Part shown: positions 5,180 to 5,279 of the stretch, in pieces
Numbering within the stretch: the stretch's first letter is position 1
Layout: every line of letters starts with the position of its first letter
DNA from: an uncultured Bacilli bacterium
Lineage (GTDB): Bacteria > Bacillota_I > Bacilli_A > RF39 > UBA660
Assembly: GCA_947624915.1 (NCBI GenBank)
Contig: CANQMF010000049.1
Coordinates: 1-5,279, forward strand
Length of the DNA stretch: 5,279 nt
Direction: 5' to 3'
Translations under genes and position numbers: made by a program
The notes under the pieces: generated by a model
What the model was told of the DNA's origin: nothing
The model's database searches: none
The model's input: the letters and a program-made list of their open reading frames with translations, nothing else

Positions 5180-5279
5180 AAAAAAAGCCGAAAGACTGGC
5201 GCTAGTTAACGATTAAACCTGTTCTACCAGGTGGGTGTCTTGTTTCAGGCTTTAGGATCCCCCGATAAATCAGGGTCTT
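5180..5279 (-). ncRNA. ssrS: 6S RNA, 3' part (5' part outside window)
   Basis: 6S RNA binds sigma-A RNA polymerase as a promoter mimic in stationary phase. On the minus strand three pieces match the 3' half of known 6S RNAs in the right order. First comes a hairpin, CCCTGA paired with TCGGGG (5260-5275). Then comes AAAGCCTGAAACAAGACACCC, of which AAGCCT, AAAC, GACAC and CACCT are shared with E. coli 6S as I recall it. Last is the hairpin ACCTG-GTAGAA-CAGGT (5217-5232). It ends with AGTC-TTTC-GGCT and seven T residues (5180-5197), an intrinsic terminator. The closing stem cannot be checked because the 5' half is missing. The assignment rests on memory of the family, not on a covariance search. 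Confidence 0.7.

Noticed and set aside
1..5279. Mollicutes-type genetic code (TGA as Trp)
   Set aside because: The base composition suggested it, but tryptophans are TGG and no in-frame TGA was seen in the genes.
1..5279. Mobile elements, CRISPR arrays and tRNA genes
   Set aside because: No transposase or integrase, no regularly spaced repeats and no tRNA-like cloverleaf were seen on either strand.

Overview
The window is AT-rich DNA with densely packed genes, good Shine-Dalgarno (SD) sequences and sigma-A type promoters. Tryptophan is read from TGG, and I saw no in-frame TGA in the genes I translated, so the standard genetic code applies. The combination of a SipW-dependent BsaA-type matrix protein, a pilus-tip-like VWA protein and a Firmicutes-like 6S RNA points to a low-GC Bacillota, plausibly a gut Erysipelotrichia/RF39-like or related Bacilli lineage. 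The taxon is an inference, not a read-out.

Layout, left to right. 1-1142 (minus): a VWA-domain surface protein with a complete MIDAS motif, whose C-terminus lies beyond the window. 1143-1412: a regulatory intergenic region with back-to-back promoters, a perfect 14-bp-arm palindrome (1301-1331) and the terminator of the next gene; it may encode a small plus-strand RNA. 1413-2246 or 2258 (minus): a membrane-anchored NodB-type polysaccharide deacetylase whose metal-binding His spacing resembles PgaB/IcaB. 2259-2360: a divergent promoter region. 2361-3167 (plus): a Cof-type HAD phosphatase, the only plus-strand gene. 3164-4225 (minus): an acyltransferase-3 membrane protein. It is convergent with the HAD gene and overlaps it by 4 nt, with a long inverted repeat centred on the overlap. 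4226-4480: promoter, a small palindrome, a possible 23-codon leader ORF and the terminator of the next gene. 4481-5086 (minus): a BsaA/TasA-like SipW-dependent secreted protein with a strong promoter. 5180-5279 (minus): the 3' part of what looks like a 6S RNA, cut by the window edge.

Four of the five proteins act at or in the envelope: a secreted matrix-type protein, a VWA adhesin, an exopolysaccharide or peptidoglycan deacetylase and a sugar O-acyltransferase. This suggests a cell-surface or biofilm locus, built of single-gene transcription units rather than one operon.

The main unexplained signal is a palindromic motif, AGTAAAATACT, often flanked by CTGAAGTA. It lies upstream of the VWA gene, upstream of the acyltransferase gene and inside the 31-bp palindrome. 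It could be an operator shared by surface genes or an RNA-level signal; no known regulator was recognised.
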